A stretch of 11,447 nt of DNA. Source: Sulfuritalea sp. GTDB lineage: Bacteria > Pseudomonadota > Gammaproteobacteria > Burkholderiales > Rhodocyclaceae. A model generated the notes under the pieces. The model saw only the letters and a list, made by a program, of their open reading frames with translations. It searched no databases and was not told the DNA's origin. The position numbers and the translations under genes were made by a program. The number at the start of each line of letters is the position of its first letter. Position 1 is the first letter of the stretch. The DNA is taken from assembly GCA_021738105.1 (NCBI GenBank), contig JAIPCS010000107.1, positions 1 through 11,447 of the forward strand, in the 5' to 3' direction. Positions 1-6,745 of this stretch are shown in pieces.

Positions 1-79
1 GGCGTTCCAGCATTTCAGCGATGGTTTGCAGGATCAGGAGCTTTTTCTCTCCGGCTTTTGCGGCGCGCGCTTCGTTCAT
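1..79 (-). CDS. slmA: SlmA-type nucleoid occlusion factor (TetR family), N-terminal fragment
   Basis: Only the first 26 codons are present; the gene continues beyond the left edge. The visible N-terminus is a basic stretch rich in Ala and Lys followed by KLLILQTIAEMLE, which lines up with the start of the first HTH helix of E. coli SlmA (REEILQSLALMLE). SlmA binds specific chromosomal sites and blocks FtsZ ring assembly over the nucleoid. The ATG at 79 lies 18 nt after the argB stop, with a weak AGG about 11 nt upstream, so it is probably co-transcribed with argB. An argB-slmA pairing is, from memory, seen in other Betaproteobacteria. The call rests on a short stretch, and another TetR regulator cannot be excluded. 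Confidence 0.7.
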   Translation of the reverse strand, partial: MNEARAAKAGEKKLLILQTIAEMLER

Positions 80-97
80 GATGGATTCAACCTGGTT

Positions 98-1021
<924 letters not shown>

Positions 1022-1030
1022 ATGGGGACG

Positions 1031-1073
1031 AAAGAAAACAGGGCGATCCGCCGCGAATCGACCGATCACCCTG
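1031..1073 (-). terminator. Rho-independent terminator of hsp20
   Basis: Read on the minus strand, CAGGGTGATC (1073-1064) can pair with GATCGCCCTG (1048-1039) around a 15-nt loop, a 10-bp stem with one G-T pair. It is followed directly by TTTTCTTT (1038-1031). A GC-containing stem with an immediate T-rich tail about 100 nt past the hsp20 stop is typical of an intrinsic terminator. It separates the heat-shock gene from argB. Confidence 0.7.
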
Positions 1074-1169
1074 TGGTTGCAATCACCCAACCCGGCCAAA
1101 CCCGAAGAATCCGGCCCTCAGCCCGGACTCTCCTGACTTCACTGCGCTGCAAACTTAAAGCTAAAGACC

Positions 1170-1583
1170 CTATTGGATGGTGATCTTGCGTGCCTGCGTT
1201 GCAGCTTTTTTCGGCAGTGTGAGTTCCAGCACGCCATCGGCGTACTTCGCACTCACCTGCGCTTCATCTATCTCTTGTGCCAACTGGAAGCTGCGTGACA
1301 CCTTGCCGAAATAGCGCTCGGTGCGCAGCACCCGCTCACCTTCCTTGACATCCTTCTCTTCACGCCGTTCGGCGCTGATCGAAACCACGGCGCCTTCGAT
1401 GGCGACATGAATGTCATCTTTCTTCACGCCGGGTATTTCTGCGTGCACCAGATAGGCTTTTTCTTGTTCCTTGACATCGATTTTTACGGCTGGAGCGTCG
1501 GCGTCCGATCCAAAATCGACGGGTCGCACAAAGAAACCACGGAAAAAATCATCAAGCGGATCACGACGGATCAAGTTGCTCAT
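1170..1583 (-). CDS. Small heat shock protein, Hsp20/alpha-crystallin family
   Basis: ATP-independent holdase chaperone that binds unfolding proteins in the cytoplasm and passes them to DnaK/ClpB. The protein is 137 aa, normal for bacterial class A sHsps. A short hydrophobic N-terminal arm carries DDFFRGFFVRP (11-21). The alpha-crystallin domain spans about 33-125 and includes EIPGVKKDDI (49-58) and the family motif ADGVLELTLPK (115-125). The C-terminal tail ends with ITI (134-136), the IxI motif that docks into a neighbouring subunit during oligomer assembly. The ATG at 1583 has a strong AAGGAG six nt upstream. A sigma-32-type promoter precedes it and a terminator follows, so it forms a single-gene unit. 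It is not close enough to a named paralogue to give a gene symbol. Confidence 0.96.
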   Translation of the reverse strand: MSNLIRRDPLDDFFRGFFVRPVDFGSDADAPAVKIDVKEQEKAYLVHAEIPGVKKDDIHVAIEGAVVSISAERREEKDVKEGERVLRTERYFGKVSRSFQLAQEIDEAQVSAKYADGVLELTLPKKAATQARKITIQ

Positions 1584-1589
1584 TTCTTT

Positions 1590-1595
1590 CTCCTT
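1590..1595 (-). promoter_or_regulatory. Strong ribosome binding site of hsp20
   Basis: AAGGAG on the minus strand, six nt before the ATG at 1583. It fixes the hsp20 start and is among the clearest Shine-Dalgarno sequences in the window. Confidence 0.8.
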
Positions 1596-1618
1596 TCGAG
1601 TGTTGGGTCAAAATCTAT

Positions 1619-1634
1619 GTGAGGCTTTGCTCAC
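1619..1634 (-). promoter_or_regulatory. Inverted repeat at the hsp20 transcription start
   Basis: GTGAG and CTCAC form a perfect 5-bp dyad around a 6-nt centre. If a 3-nt bulge is allowed, TATGT (1616-1620) and ACATA (1636-1640) extend it. It lies at the predicted transcription start, directly beside the -10 element. It could be an operator or a short 5' leader hairpin. It does not match the HrcA CIRCE operator. The function is unknown. Confidence 0.35.
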
Positions 1635-1635
1635 T

Positions 1636-1663
1636 ACATAGGCGCCCAAAAGAGAATTTCAAG
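1636..1663 (-). promoter_or_regulatory. Sigma-32 (RpoH) heat-shock promoter of hsp20
   Basis: On the minus strand a perfect CTTGAAA -35 element (1663-1657) is followed after 13 bp by GCCTATGT (1643-1636), which matches five of the seven specified positions of the RpoH -10 consensus CCCCATnT. The spacer length is within the known RpoH range. The position, about 50 nt upstream of an Hsp20 start codon, makes chance unlikely. Transcription would begin near 1629 and give a leader of about 45 nt. Confidence 0.75.
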
Positions 1664-1716
1664 AGCTTTGATATAGCCGTTTGCCCATGACAGGGCGCCC
1701 CTAAATTTCCATGCAG

Positions 1717-1750
1717 ACCGGGAGGCTTTCGATCAAACCAGGCCTCCGGT
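1717..1750 (-). terminator. GC-rich hairpin downstream of nudB, possible terminator
   Basis: ACCGGAGGC (1750-1742) can pair with GCCTCCCGGT (1726-1717) on the minus strand, a 9-bp stem with one bulged base and a 15-nt loop. It starts 34 nt past the nudB stop, where the long fmdB-to-nudB operon should end. There is no T-tract behind it, so it may be a processing or Rho-associated structure rather than an intrinsic terminator. Confidence 0.35.
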
Positions 1751-1783
1751 TGCGGCAATGTCCTGCCAGCCCCGTGTAACCCG

Positions 1784-2224
1784 TTATGTAAAACGTTTCG
1801 GTAATTCGAGTATGGCGTCCCGATTACTCCAGGAGAAGCAGGCTGCCGCCGCTTCCCGCCATGGCAACCAGCGGTAGGCCAAGTGTTCATCGGGAGCAAC
1901 CGTCACCGCCACTCTATCGGGAAGGCGCAGACTGAATACGTGTTCGATGTTCTCCTTTACGCCCGGTTCGTAGCGGTCGCGCCACTCGGCAAAAATCTCG
2001 AAGCGGTTGGTCTGGTTCCAGTCCAGTAGCTCCCTCGCGTCAGCCTCAATCCCTGTCTCTTCCAGAACTTCGCGCCGGGCGGTTTCAATCAGGGGCTCGT
2101 CGCCTTCCTGGCTGCCCGTCACCGATTGCCAGAATCCAGGGTGACGCGAGCGTTCCAGCAAAAGTACGTCCAGCGCCACCGTGTGGATGACCACCAGCAC
2201 CGAAACGGGCTTCTTGTAGGGCAT
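1784..2224 (-). CDS. nudB: Dihydroneopterin triphosphate diphosphatase, Nudix family
   Basis: Removes pyrophosphate from 7,8-dihydroneopterin triphosphate, an early step of folate biosynthesis. The protein is 146 aa (E. coli NudB is about 150). The Nudix box is complete at 37-59: G, five residues, E43, seven residues, R51-E52-V53, E55-E56, G58-I59. Family-specific stretches match E. coli NudB, including KKPVSVLVV near the start, FWQSVTGS (31-38), FEIF followed by RYEPGV, and EHLAYRWL near the C-terminus. The ATG at 2224 was chosen because it matches the NudB N-terminus and shares one base with the barstar stop (TGATG), which implies translational coupling; a longer reading from 2290 would lie inside the barstar gene. 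It is the last gene of the aspS operon. In E. coli nudB also lies beside aspS. Confidence 0.95.
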   Translation of the reverse strand: MPYKKPVSVLVVIHTVALDVLLLERSRHPGFWQSVTGSQEGDEPLIETARREVLEETGIEADARELLDWNQTNRFEIFAEWRDRYEPGVKENIEHVFSLRLPDRVAVTVAPDEHLAYRWLPWREAAAACFSWSNRDAILELPKRFT

Positions 2225-2676
2225 CAATCCGGCTGAGCGATGGTCGGCAACCAGGCAATGCCGTCGGCCTGCATGTCGACAAGGCACCAAAACGGCACGT
2301 CATCCTCGCGCCAGGTATTCGCCGCTTCTTGAAAGGTCTGCATCAGGGTCACAAAATCGCTCTCGGCACGACCATGAATCCCGTCGCAATGCTCAAGAAT
2401 GATCACGTAACCTGTAGCCGGTAACCAGCCCATGTCGAGCAGGCAGTCGGTCAGCGCGTCCCAATTGTGGCCAAACCATTCCGGAAAGCGCAGCGCGCGC
2501 GCGATTGCAGCGAGCATTTGCTCCTTGTTGCGCGCGCTTGCAAGATCGACCCGCAACACCAGACAAGCGGCCGCCGCCGCACCAGTTAACAATGAATTGA
2601 TGGTGCCGTGCGGCAAGTGATACACACCGGCGCGGCTAGCTTCACCAAACAGGGCTTCGTATTGGGCAGCACTCAT
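2224..2676 (-). CDS. Barstar-family ribonuclease inhibitor
   Basis: Cytoplasmic inhibitor expected to bind and block the barnase-like ribonuclease encoded immediately upstream. The 150-aa protein has an N-terminal extension of about 40 residues before the barstar fold (roughly 40-145); classical barstar has about 90 residues. The signature region is RFPEWFGHNWDALTDCL (63-79), equivalent to the barstar helix that enters the barnase active site. Asp73 and Asp77 correspond to barstar Asp35 and Asp39, the key contacts. There is no signal peptide, so the protein stays in the cytosol. Its ATG overlaps the ribonuclease stop by four bases (ATGA), and its stop overlaps the nudB start. That it inhibits this particular neighbour is inferred from family and adjacency. 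Confidence 0.92.
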   Translation of the reverse strand: MSAAQYEALFGEASRAGVYHLPHGTINSLLTGAAAAACLVLRVDLASARNKEQMLAAIARALRFPEWFGHNWDALTDCLLDMGWLPATGYVIILEHCDGIHGRAESDFVTLMQTFQEAANTWREDDVPFWCLVDMQADGIAWLPTIAQPD

Positions 2677-3023
2677 CGCTGGATTCGGCGAAAGCTTCGG
2701 TAGTGATCGGCCGTGTAGTAGAACACGGCGGGGGGTTTGTCGCCGGTGACGATGCGCCGGGCGCCGCGACCGGAGCGACCGGGCGTCGTCACGGTGTATT
2801 CGCGGTAGTAGCCGCTTGGCTTGCCAGGCAGACGGTGCTCACGATTCTGGAATACGATGCCGTCGCGTCGATAAGGGAATGGGCCGCCTGCATCAATCAA
2901 GGCCAAAGTTGCTCTGGCCTCGCGCGGCAGTTGTTGCTCATTGATGGGTGTCGTCGAGTTGTTCCATGCCAGCGCTGCACTCGCGAACGCGGCGCAGATC
3001 AGCAGGCAACACAGGCGACGCAT
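2673..3023 (-). CDS. Secreted guanyl-specific ribonuclease, barnase/RNase Sa (N1/T1) family
   Basis: Predicted extracellular endoribonuclease cleaving single-stranded RNA after guanosine. The 116-aa precursor has a Sec signal peptide (basic MRR, hydrophobic core, ALA at 17-19, likely cleavage before Trp20), leaving a mature protein of about 97 aa, close to RNase Sa (96 aa). Close matches to RNase Sa include GPFPYRRDGIVFQNRE (47-62), which includes the guanine-recognition loop FQNRE, GYYREYTV (71-78), GRGARRIVTG (85-94) and YYTADHY (102-108). The catalytic set is complete: Glu75, Arg86, Arg90 and His107, equivalent to RNase Sa Glu54, Arg65, Arg69 and His85. The start lies 2 nt after the aspS stop with no clear Shine-Dalgarno, suggesting translation coupled to aspS. 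The stop overlaps the barstar start. It could act as an antibacterial or nutrient-scavenging enzyme; the role is not visible in sequence. Confidence 0.92.
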   Translation of the reverse strand: MRRLCCLLICAAFASAALAWNNSTTPINEQQLPREARATLALIDAGGPFPYRRDGIVFQNREHRLPGKPSGYYREYTVTTPGRSGRGARRIVTGDKPPAVFYYTADHYRSFRRIQR

Positions 3024-3025
3024 GC

Positions 3026-4837
3026 TCAGGGCTTGCCGACCTCGACCTGCGTTTCCACTTTCTGCCGCAAGCGAATGTGCAACTCGCGCAACTGCTTTTC
3101 ATCGACATCCGAGGGCGCGTCGGTGAGCAGGCACTGGGCACGTTGAGTCTTGGGGAAGGCGATCACGTCGCGAATCGATTCGGCGCCTGCCATCATGGTG
3201 ACAATGCGATCCAGCCCAAAAGCCAAACCGCCGTGGGGCGGCGCGCCGTACTTCAGGGCATCGAGCAGAAAGCCAAACTTGGCCTGCTGTTCTTCGGGAC
3301 CGATGCCAAGCGCCTGGAACACTTTTTCCTGAACTTCGGCACGATGGATACGCACCGAGCCACCGCCCATTTCCCAGCCGTTCAAGGCCAGATCGTAGGC
3401 TTTGGCCATGCATTTACCGGGATCAGTCGCCATTAAAGCTTCATGACCGTCCTTGGGACTGGTAAAGGGATGGTGGCAGGAAGTCCAACGCTTGTTTTCC
3501 TCGTCGAATTCGAACATCGGGAAGTCAACCACCCACAGTGGCTGCCAGGCTGAGCCATCGAGATAGCCCTTCTCGTGACCGATCTTGCTGCGCAAGGCTC
3601 CCAGAGCATCATTGACGACTCGGGTCTTGTCGGCGCCAAAGAAAATCAGGTCTCCGGATTGCGCGCCGGTGCGCTCGACAATGGTTTTCAACGCGGCAGC
3701 GTGGAGATTCTTGACGATAGGCGACTGCAGGCCCTCTTCGTTCAATTTCGATGCGTCATTGACCTTGATGTAGGCCAGCCCCTTGGCGCCGTATATCTTT
3801 ACGAACTCGGTATATCCATCTATCTCACCCCGACTGAGTGCCTTGTCGCCACTGCCGCCCCCCGGAATGCGCAGGGCCGCAACACGTCCACCGCTGTTAG
3901 CCGGGCCGCTGAACACTTTGAAGGCCACATCGACGACCGCATCGGTGACGTCGGTAAGTTCAAGCGTGATGCGCAAATCGGGCTTGTCGGAACCGTAGCG
4001 GCTCATGGCCTCGGCATGACTGATGCGCGGAAACGGGTCGGGCAGATCGACGTCCAGCGCCTGCTTGAAGACGCTGCGTATCAGCGCTTCCATGATGGCG
4101 GTGATCTGGTTTTCGTCGAGAAAGGATGTTTCGATATCGACCTGGGTAAATTCGGGTTGGCGATCGGCGCGCAGATCTTCGTCACGGAAGCACTTGGTGA
4201 TCTGGTAATAGCGATCGTATCCGGCCACCATCAAAAGCTGCTTGAACAATTGCGGTGATTGCGGCAGAGCAAAGAATTGGCCTGGATGCACCCGCGACGG
4301 CACCAGGTAGTCGCGTGCGCCTTCCGGTGTGGACTTGGTCAGCATGGGCGTTTCGATATCGATGAAACCCTGCTCGTCAAGGAAGCGGCGGAATGCCATC
4401 GCCACCTTGTAGCGCAGCATCAGATTCCGCTGCATCTGCGGACGGCGCAGATCAATCACGCGGTGCGTCAGGCGCACATTCTCGGAAAGATTCTCCTCAT
4501 CGAGCTGGAACGGCGGCGTCACTGCAGCGTTGAGAACTTCAAGCTCGTGACAAAGTATTTCAATCTCACCCGAGGCCAGGTTGGCATTCTCGGTTCCGGC
4601 GGGTCGCCGACGCACTTTGCCGGTCACCTTCAGCACGTACTCGTTGCGCACGTCCTCAGCGACCTTGAACATTTCGGGACGATCTGGATCGCAGACGACC
4701 TGCGCCAGACCTTCTCGGTCGCGAAGATCAATGAAAATCACGCCGCCGTGATCTCGCCGACGATGATTCCAGCCACAAAGCGTGACAATTTGATCGATAT
4801 GGGAGGCGTTGACTTCGCCGCAGTAGTGGGTACGCAT
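3026..4837 (-). CDS. aspS: Aspartyl-tRNA synthetase, probably non-discriminating
   Basis: Class IIb aminoacyl-tRNA synthetase of 603 aa charging tRNA with aspartate in the cytoplasm. The N-terminal OB-fold anticodon-binding domain occupies about 1-105, then the catalytic core with the flipping-loop region [13 protein letters not shown] (170-182), [11 protein letters not shown] (193-203), motif 2 [16 protein letters not shown] (217-232), the bacterial GAD insertion in the middle, and motif 3 GLAFGLDR (537-544). His30 (RRRDHGG) and Gly81 (RPAG) match the His31/Gly82 pair associated with relaxed specificity in P. aeruginosa AspRS, whereas E. coli has Leu at the first site. This predicts that it also makes Asp-tRNA(Asn) for GatCAB. 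The ATG at 4837 gives the canonical MRTHYCG start and has GGA nine nt upstream. The gene follows DUF502 after 36 nt. Confidence 0.98.
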   Translation of the reverse strand: MRTHYCGEVNASHIDQIVTLCGWNHRRRDHGGVIFIDLRDREGLAQVVCDPDRPEMFKVAEDVRNEYVLKVTGKVRRRPAGTENANLASGEIEILCHELEVLNAAVTPPFQLDEENLSENVRLTHRVIDLRRPQMQRNLMLRYKVAMAFRRFLDEQGFIDIETPMLTKSTPEGARDYLVPSRVHPGQFFALPQSPQLFKQLLMVAGYDRYYQITKCFRDEDLRADRQPEFTQVDIETSFLDENQITAIMEALIRSVFKQALDVDLPDPFPRISHAEAMSRYGSDKPDLRITLELTDVTDAVVDVAFKVFSGPANSGGRVAALRIPGGGSGDKALSRGEIDGYTEFVKIYGAKGLAYIKVNDASKLNEEGLQSPIVKNLHAAALKTIVERTGAQSGDLIFFGADKTRVVNDALGALRSKIGHEKGYLDGSAWQPLWVVDFPMFEFDEENKRWTSCHHPFTSPKDGHEALMATDPGKCMAKAYDLALNGWEMGGGSVRIHRAEVQEKVFQALGIGPEEQQAKFGFLLDALKYGAPPHGGLAFGLDRIVTMMAGAESIRDVIAFPKTQRAQCLLTDAPSDVDEKQLRELHIRLRQKVETQVEVGKP

Positions 4838-4873
4838 AGGATTTCCGGACGATTGTGGTGGCCCCGCAGGACC

Positions 4874-5506
4874 TTATTGATTCTGAGCGCGGCCCTTGGG
4901 GTTGCGCATGGGAGGAGCGACAACGCCCATCGAGACAATGTACTTCAATGCTTCGTCGACATTCATGTCGAGTTCGATGACATCCGTTCTCTTCACGAAA
5001 AAGAAAAACCCGTTCACCGGACTGGGAGTTGTCGGGATAAAAACGCCGACATATTCCTCCGGCAGCATATCGGCAACATCGCGAGCCGGGTGACCGGTCT
5101 GAAACGCCACTGACCAGGCTTCTGGATGTGGATAGCGAACCAGCAGGACTTTACGGAACGCAACACCGCTCCCGGAAAACAAGGTATCACTGACTTGTTT
5201 GACGCTGTAGTAGATCGACTTCACCACCGGAATTCGAGCGAGCACGCCTTCCCAGAAGCGCACCATTTTTTGCCCGACAATGTTGGCCGCGACCAAACCG
5301 GTAAGAAAAACGATCAGCAGGGTGAGCAATGCGCCGATCCCCGGGATGTACACTCCAAGCAGTTGTTCCGGGCGTATGGCTTGCGGCAACAGCAACAGGG
5401 ACTGATCCATGGAGCGGACGATCAGCGACAACACCCATGCTGTTATAGCAAGCGGGACCCAAATCAGCAGCCCGGTAATAAAGTACTTTTTTATGGCAGA
5501 CACCAT
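4874..5506 (-). CDS. DUF502 family inner-membrane protein
   Basis: Membrane protein of unknown function, 210 aa. Two transmembrane helices are visible (about 10-30 and 54-77), followed by the family hallmark RIPVVKSIYYSVKQVSDTL (91-109), which resembles an amphipathic re-entrant segment, and a soluble C-terminal domain containing VGVFIPTTP and GFFFFVKR. Length and motif order are normal for DUF502. The ATG at 5506 begins 10 nt after the FmdB-type stop; there is no strong Shine-Dalgarno, so translation is probably coupled. The association FmdB-type protein, DUF502, aspS is, from memory, common in Beta- and some other Proteobacteria, but no function follows from it. No enzymatic motif is seen. 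Confidence 0.9.
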   Translation of the reverse strand: MVSAIKKYFITGLLIWVPLAITAWVLSLIVRSMDQSLLLLPQAIRPEQLLGVYIPGIGALLTLLIVFLTGLVAANIVGQKMVRFWEGVLARIPVVKSIYYSVKQVSDTLFSGSGVAFRKVLLVRYPHPEAWSVAFQTGHPARDVADMLPEEYVGVFIPTTPSPVNGFFFFVKRTDVIELDMNVDEALKYIVSMGVVAPPMRNPKGRAQNQ

Positions 5507-5515
5507 CCAGGTTCG

Positions 5516-5776
5516 TCAGCTATTCGCGGCGCAGCTACCTGTGCCACCTTGACAGGGCGGAGGGTTGTCGCTCTTGGCTTCCGCAGGCTTGCTGCCACCC
5601 TTGAAATCGGTCGCGTACCAACCGCTGCCTTTGAGCTGAAAGCCGGGAGCGGTCAATTGCTTGGTGAAATTCTCCATCTTGCACTCTGGGCAAGTAGTCA
5701 ACTGCGGATCGCTGACCTTCCGCATGACATCTTTCTCAAAGCCGCAATCGGTGCAGCGATAAGCATAGATTGGCAT
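5516..5776 (-). CDS. FmdB-type zinc-ribbon regulatory protein
   Basis: Small protein of 86 aa with the FmdB/CxxC_CXXC_SSSS fold. It begins MPIYAYRCTDCG, and two CxxC knuckles (Cys8/Cys11 and Cys29/Cys32) form a zinc ribbon; LKGSGWYATDF follows, typical of the family. The C-terminal tail is low-complexity, rich in Pro, Lys and Gly, with two further cysteines in PPCQGGTGSC. The ATG at 5776 was chosen because it has GGAGAA just upstream and yields the canonical N-terminus; a longer in-frame reading from 5830 would begin upstream of the predicted TATAAT promoter. It is the first gene of the operon leading to nudB. The name comes from a putative regulator of amide utilisation, and the role here is unknown. 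Confidence 0.92.
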   Translation of the reverse strand: MPIYAYRCTDCGFEKDVMRKVSDPQLTTCPECKMENFTKQLTAPGFQLKGSGWYATDFKGGSKPAEAKSDNPPPCQGGTGSCAANS

Positions 5777-5780
5777 GACA

Positions 5781-5786
5781 TTCTCC
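5781..5786 (-). promoter_or_regulatory. Ribosome binding site that fixes the FmdB-type start
   Basis: GGAGAA on the minus strand, with GGAG six nt before the ATG at 5776. It supports the shorter 86-residue protein over the 104-residue reading. Confidence 0.7.
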
Positions 5787-5807
5787 GATATTCGGGCAAA
5801 GAGCGAG

Positions 5808-5813
5808 ATTATA
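5808..5813 (-). promoter_or_regulatory. Sigma-70 -10 element for the fmdB-DUF502-aspS-nudB operon
   Basis: A perfect TATAAT on the minus strand, 31 nt before the FmdB-type start codon, inside the only sizeable gap upstream of the operon. Transcription would start near 5800. No good -35 hexamer is seen 16-18 bp upstream, so the promoter may depend on the -10 element or on an activator. Confidence 0.55.
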
Positions 5814-5828
5814 GCTGAAGCCCTTGCC

Positions 5829-5847
5829 ACACCGGATATTGCGGTGT
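5829..5847 (-). repeat. Short inverted repeat between pilD and the fmdB promoter
   Basis: ACACCG and CGGTGT form a perfect 6-bp dyad around a 7-nt centre, 23 bp past the pilD stop and 15 bp upstream of the TATAAT element. It has no T-tract. It may be the end of the pilD transcript or an operator for the aspS operon in the -35 region. Confidence 0.35.
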
Positions 5848-5869
5848 CTCAACCGGCCTGACCTGAGTG

Positions 5870-6724
5870 CTAAAGGTTCATGCCCAGATAGGCATATGTC
5901 AAGGGTTTGCCCCAGACCAGAGAGATGATGCCTGCCGCAGCCAGATAAGGCCCAAACGGAATCGGTACATTGCGACCACGCTTTGTCAGCACCATAAGGG
6001 AGAGACCGACCACGGCACCGACAAAGGATGAAAGCAAAATGGCCACGGGCAGCATCTGCCAGCCCAGCCAGGCTCCCAGTGCTGCCAACAACTTGAAGTC
6101 ACCGTAGCCCATGCCTTCCTTGCCGGTGGTGAGCTTAAATCCCCAATAGACGGCCCAAAGCGAAAGATACCCCGCCATGGCACCGATCACCGCGCTTTTC
6201 AAATCGGTGTAAACGTGAAAGACATTGAGTGCCAACCCCAGCCAAAGCAAGGGCAAGGTAATGTCATCAGGCAGCAACTGGGTATCGAAATCGATTCCGG
6301 TCAAGGCAACCAAGGCGGCAACGAAGACGAGGGAACCGAGGCCCGCCGCCGAAAATCCAAACTTCCAGGCGACAAAGGCGAACAGAAATCCGGTTGACGC
6401 TTCAATCAACGGATAACGGAATGAAATCGGTTTGGCGCAGCCCTTGCACCGCCCGCGCTGCAGTACCCAGCTGATGATGGGGATGTTCTCCAGGGCCGTA
6501 ATCGAATGGCCGCACTGCGGGCAGCGCGATCGTGGACGAGCCAGTGTGAGTGCATCGAATATCGGTGTTGCTTCGCCCCGCAACTCCGCGCACTGCACCG
6601 CCCAGTCGCGCTCCATCATAACCGGCAGGCGATGAATGACCACATTCAAAAAACTGCCGACCATCAGACCGAGTATGCCCGCGACCAATGCAAATACGGC
6701 CGGATCGGCCAACTGCGCAATCAT
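5870..6724 (-). CDS. pilD: Type IV prepilin peptidase / N-methyltransferase
   Basis: Bifunctional inner-membrane aspartyl protease that cleaves the leader of type IV prepilins and type II secretion pseudopilins and methylates the new N-terminus. The 284-aa protein starts with the family motif GSFLNVVIHRLP (23-34), followed by a cytoplasmic zinc-binding loop with Cys68/Cys71 and Cys93/Cys96, then several transmembrane helices. Active-site aspartates lie in GIDFDTQLLPD (143-153; Asp145/Asp147) and GMGYGDFK (204-211; Asp209). Complete cysteine tetrads support the methyltransferase-containing long form. It starts 21 nt after the pilC stop, so the two are co-transcribed. The usual downstream partner coaE is absent here; the next gene begins a separate operon with its own promoter. 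Confidence 0.96.
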   Translation of the reverse strand: MIAQLADPAVFALVAGILGLMVGSFLNVVIHRLPVMMERDWAVQCAELRGEATPIFDALTLARPRSRCPQCGHSITALENIPIISWVLQRGRCKGCAKPISFRYPLIEASTGFLFAFVAWKFGFSAAGLGSLVFVAALVALTGIDFDTQLLPDDITLPLLWLGLALNVFHVYTDLKSAVIGAMAGYLSLWAVYWGFKLTTGKEGMGYGDFKLLAALGAWLGWQMLPVAILLSSFVGAVVGLSLMVLTKRGRNVPIPFGPYLAAAGIISLVWGKPLTYAYLGMNL

Positions 6725-6745
6725 CTTCGACGTCGCAACGCCGGC

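Noticed and set aside
1584..1629. Possible fourU RNA thermometer in the hsp20 leader
   Set aside because: A TTTT stretch could pair with AGGA of the Shine-Dalgarno, but the pairing is only four bases with no extension on either side, too weak to claim.
1615..1899. A 94-codon minus-strand frame between hsp20 and nudB
   Set aside because: It overlaps the nudB 3' end in another frame, covers the hsp20 promoter, and has no recognisable domain.
3575..5113. Two adjacent long plus-strand frames (227 and 284 codons) opposite aspS and DUF502
   Set aside because: They lie entirely opposite clearly conserved genes, have no family resemblance and have the composition of antisense shadows.
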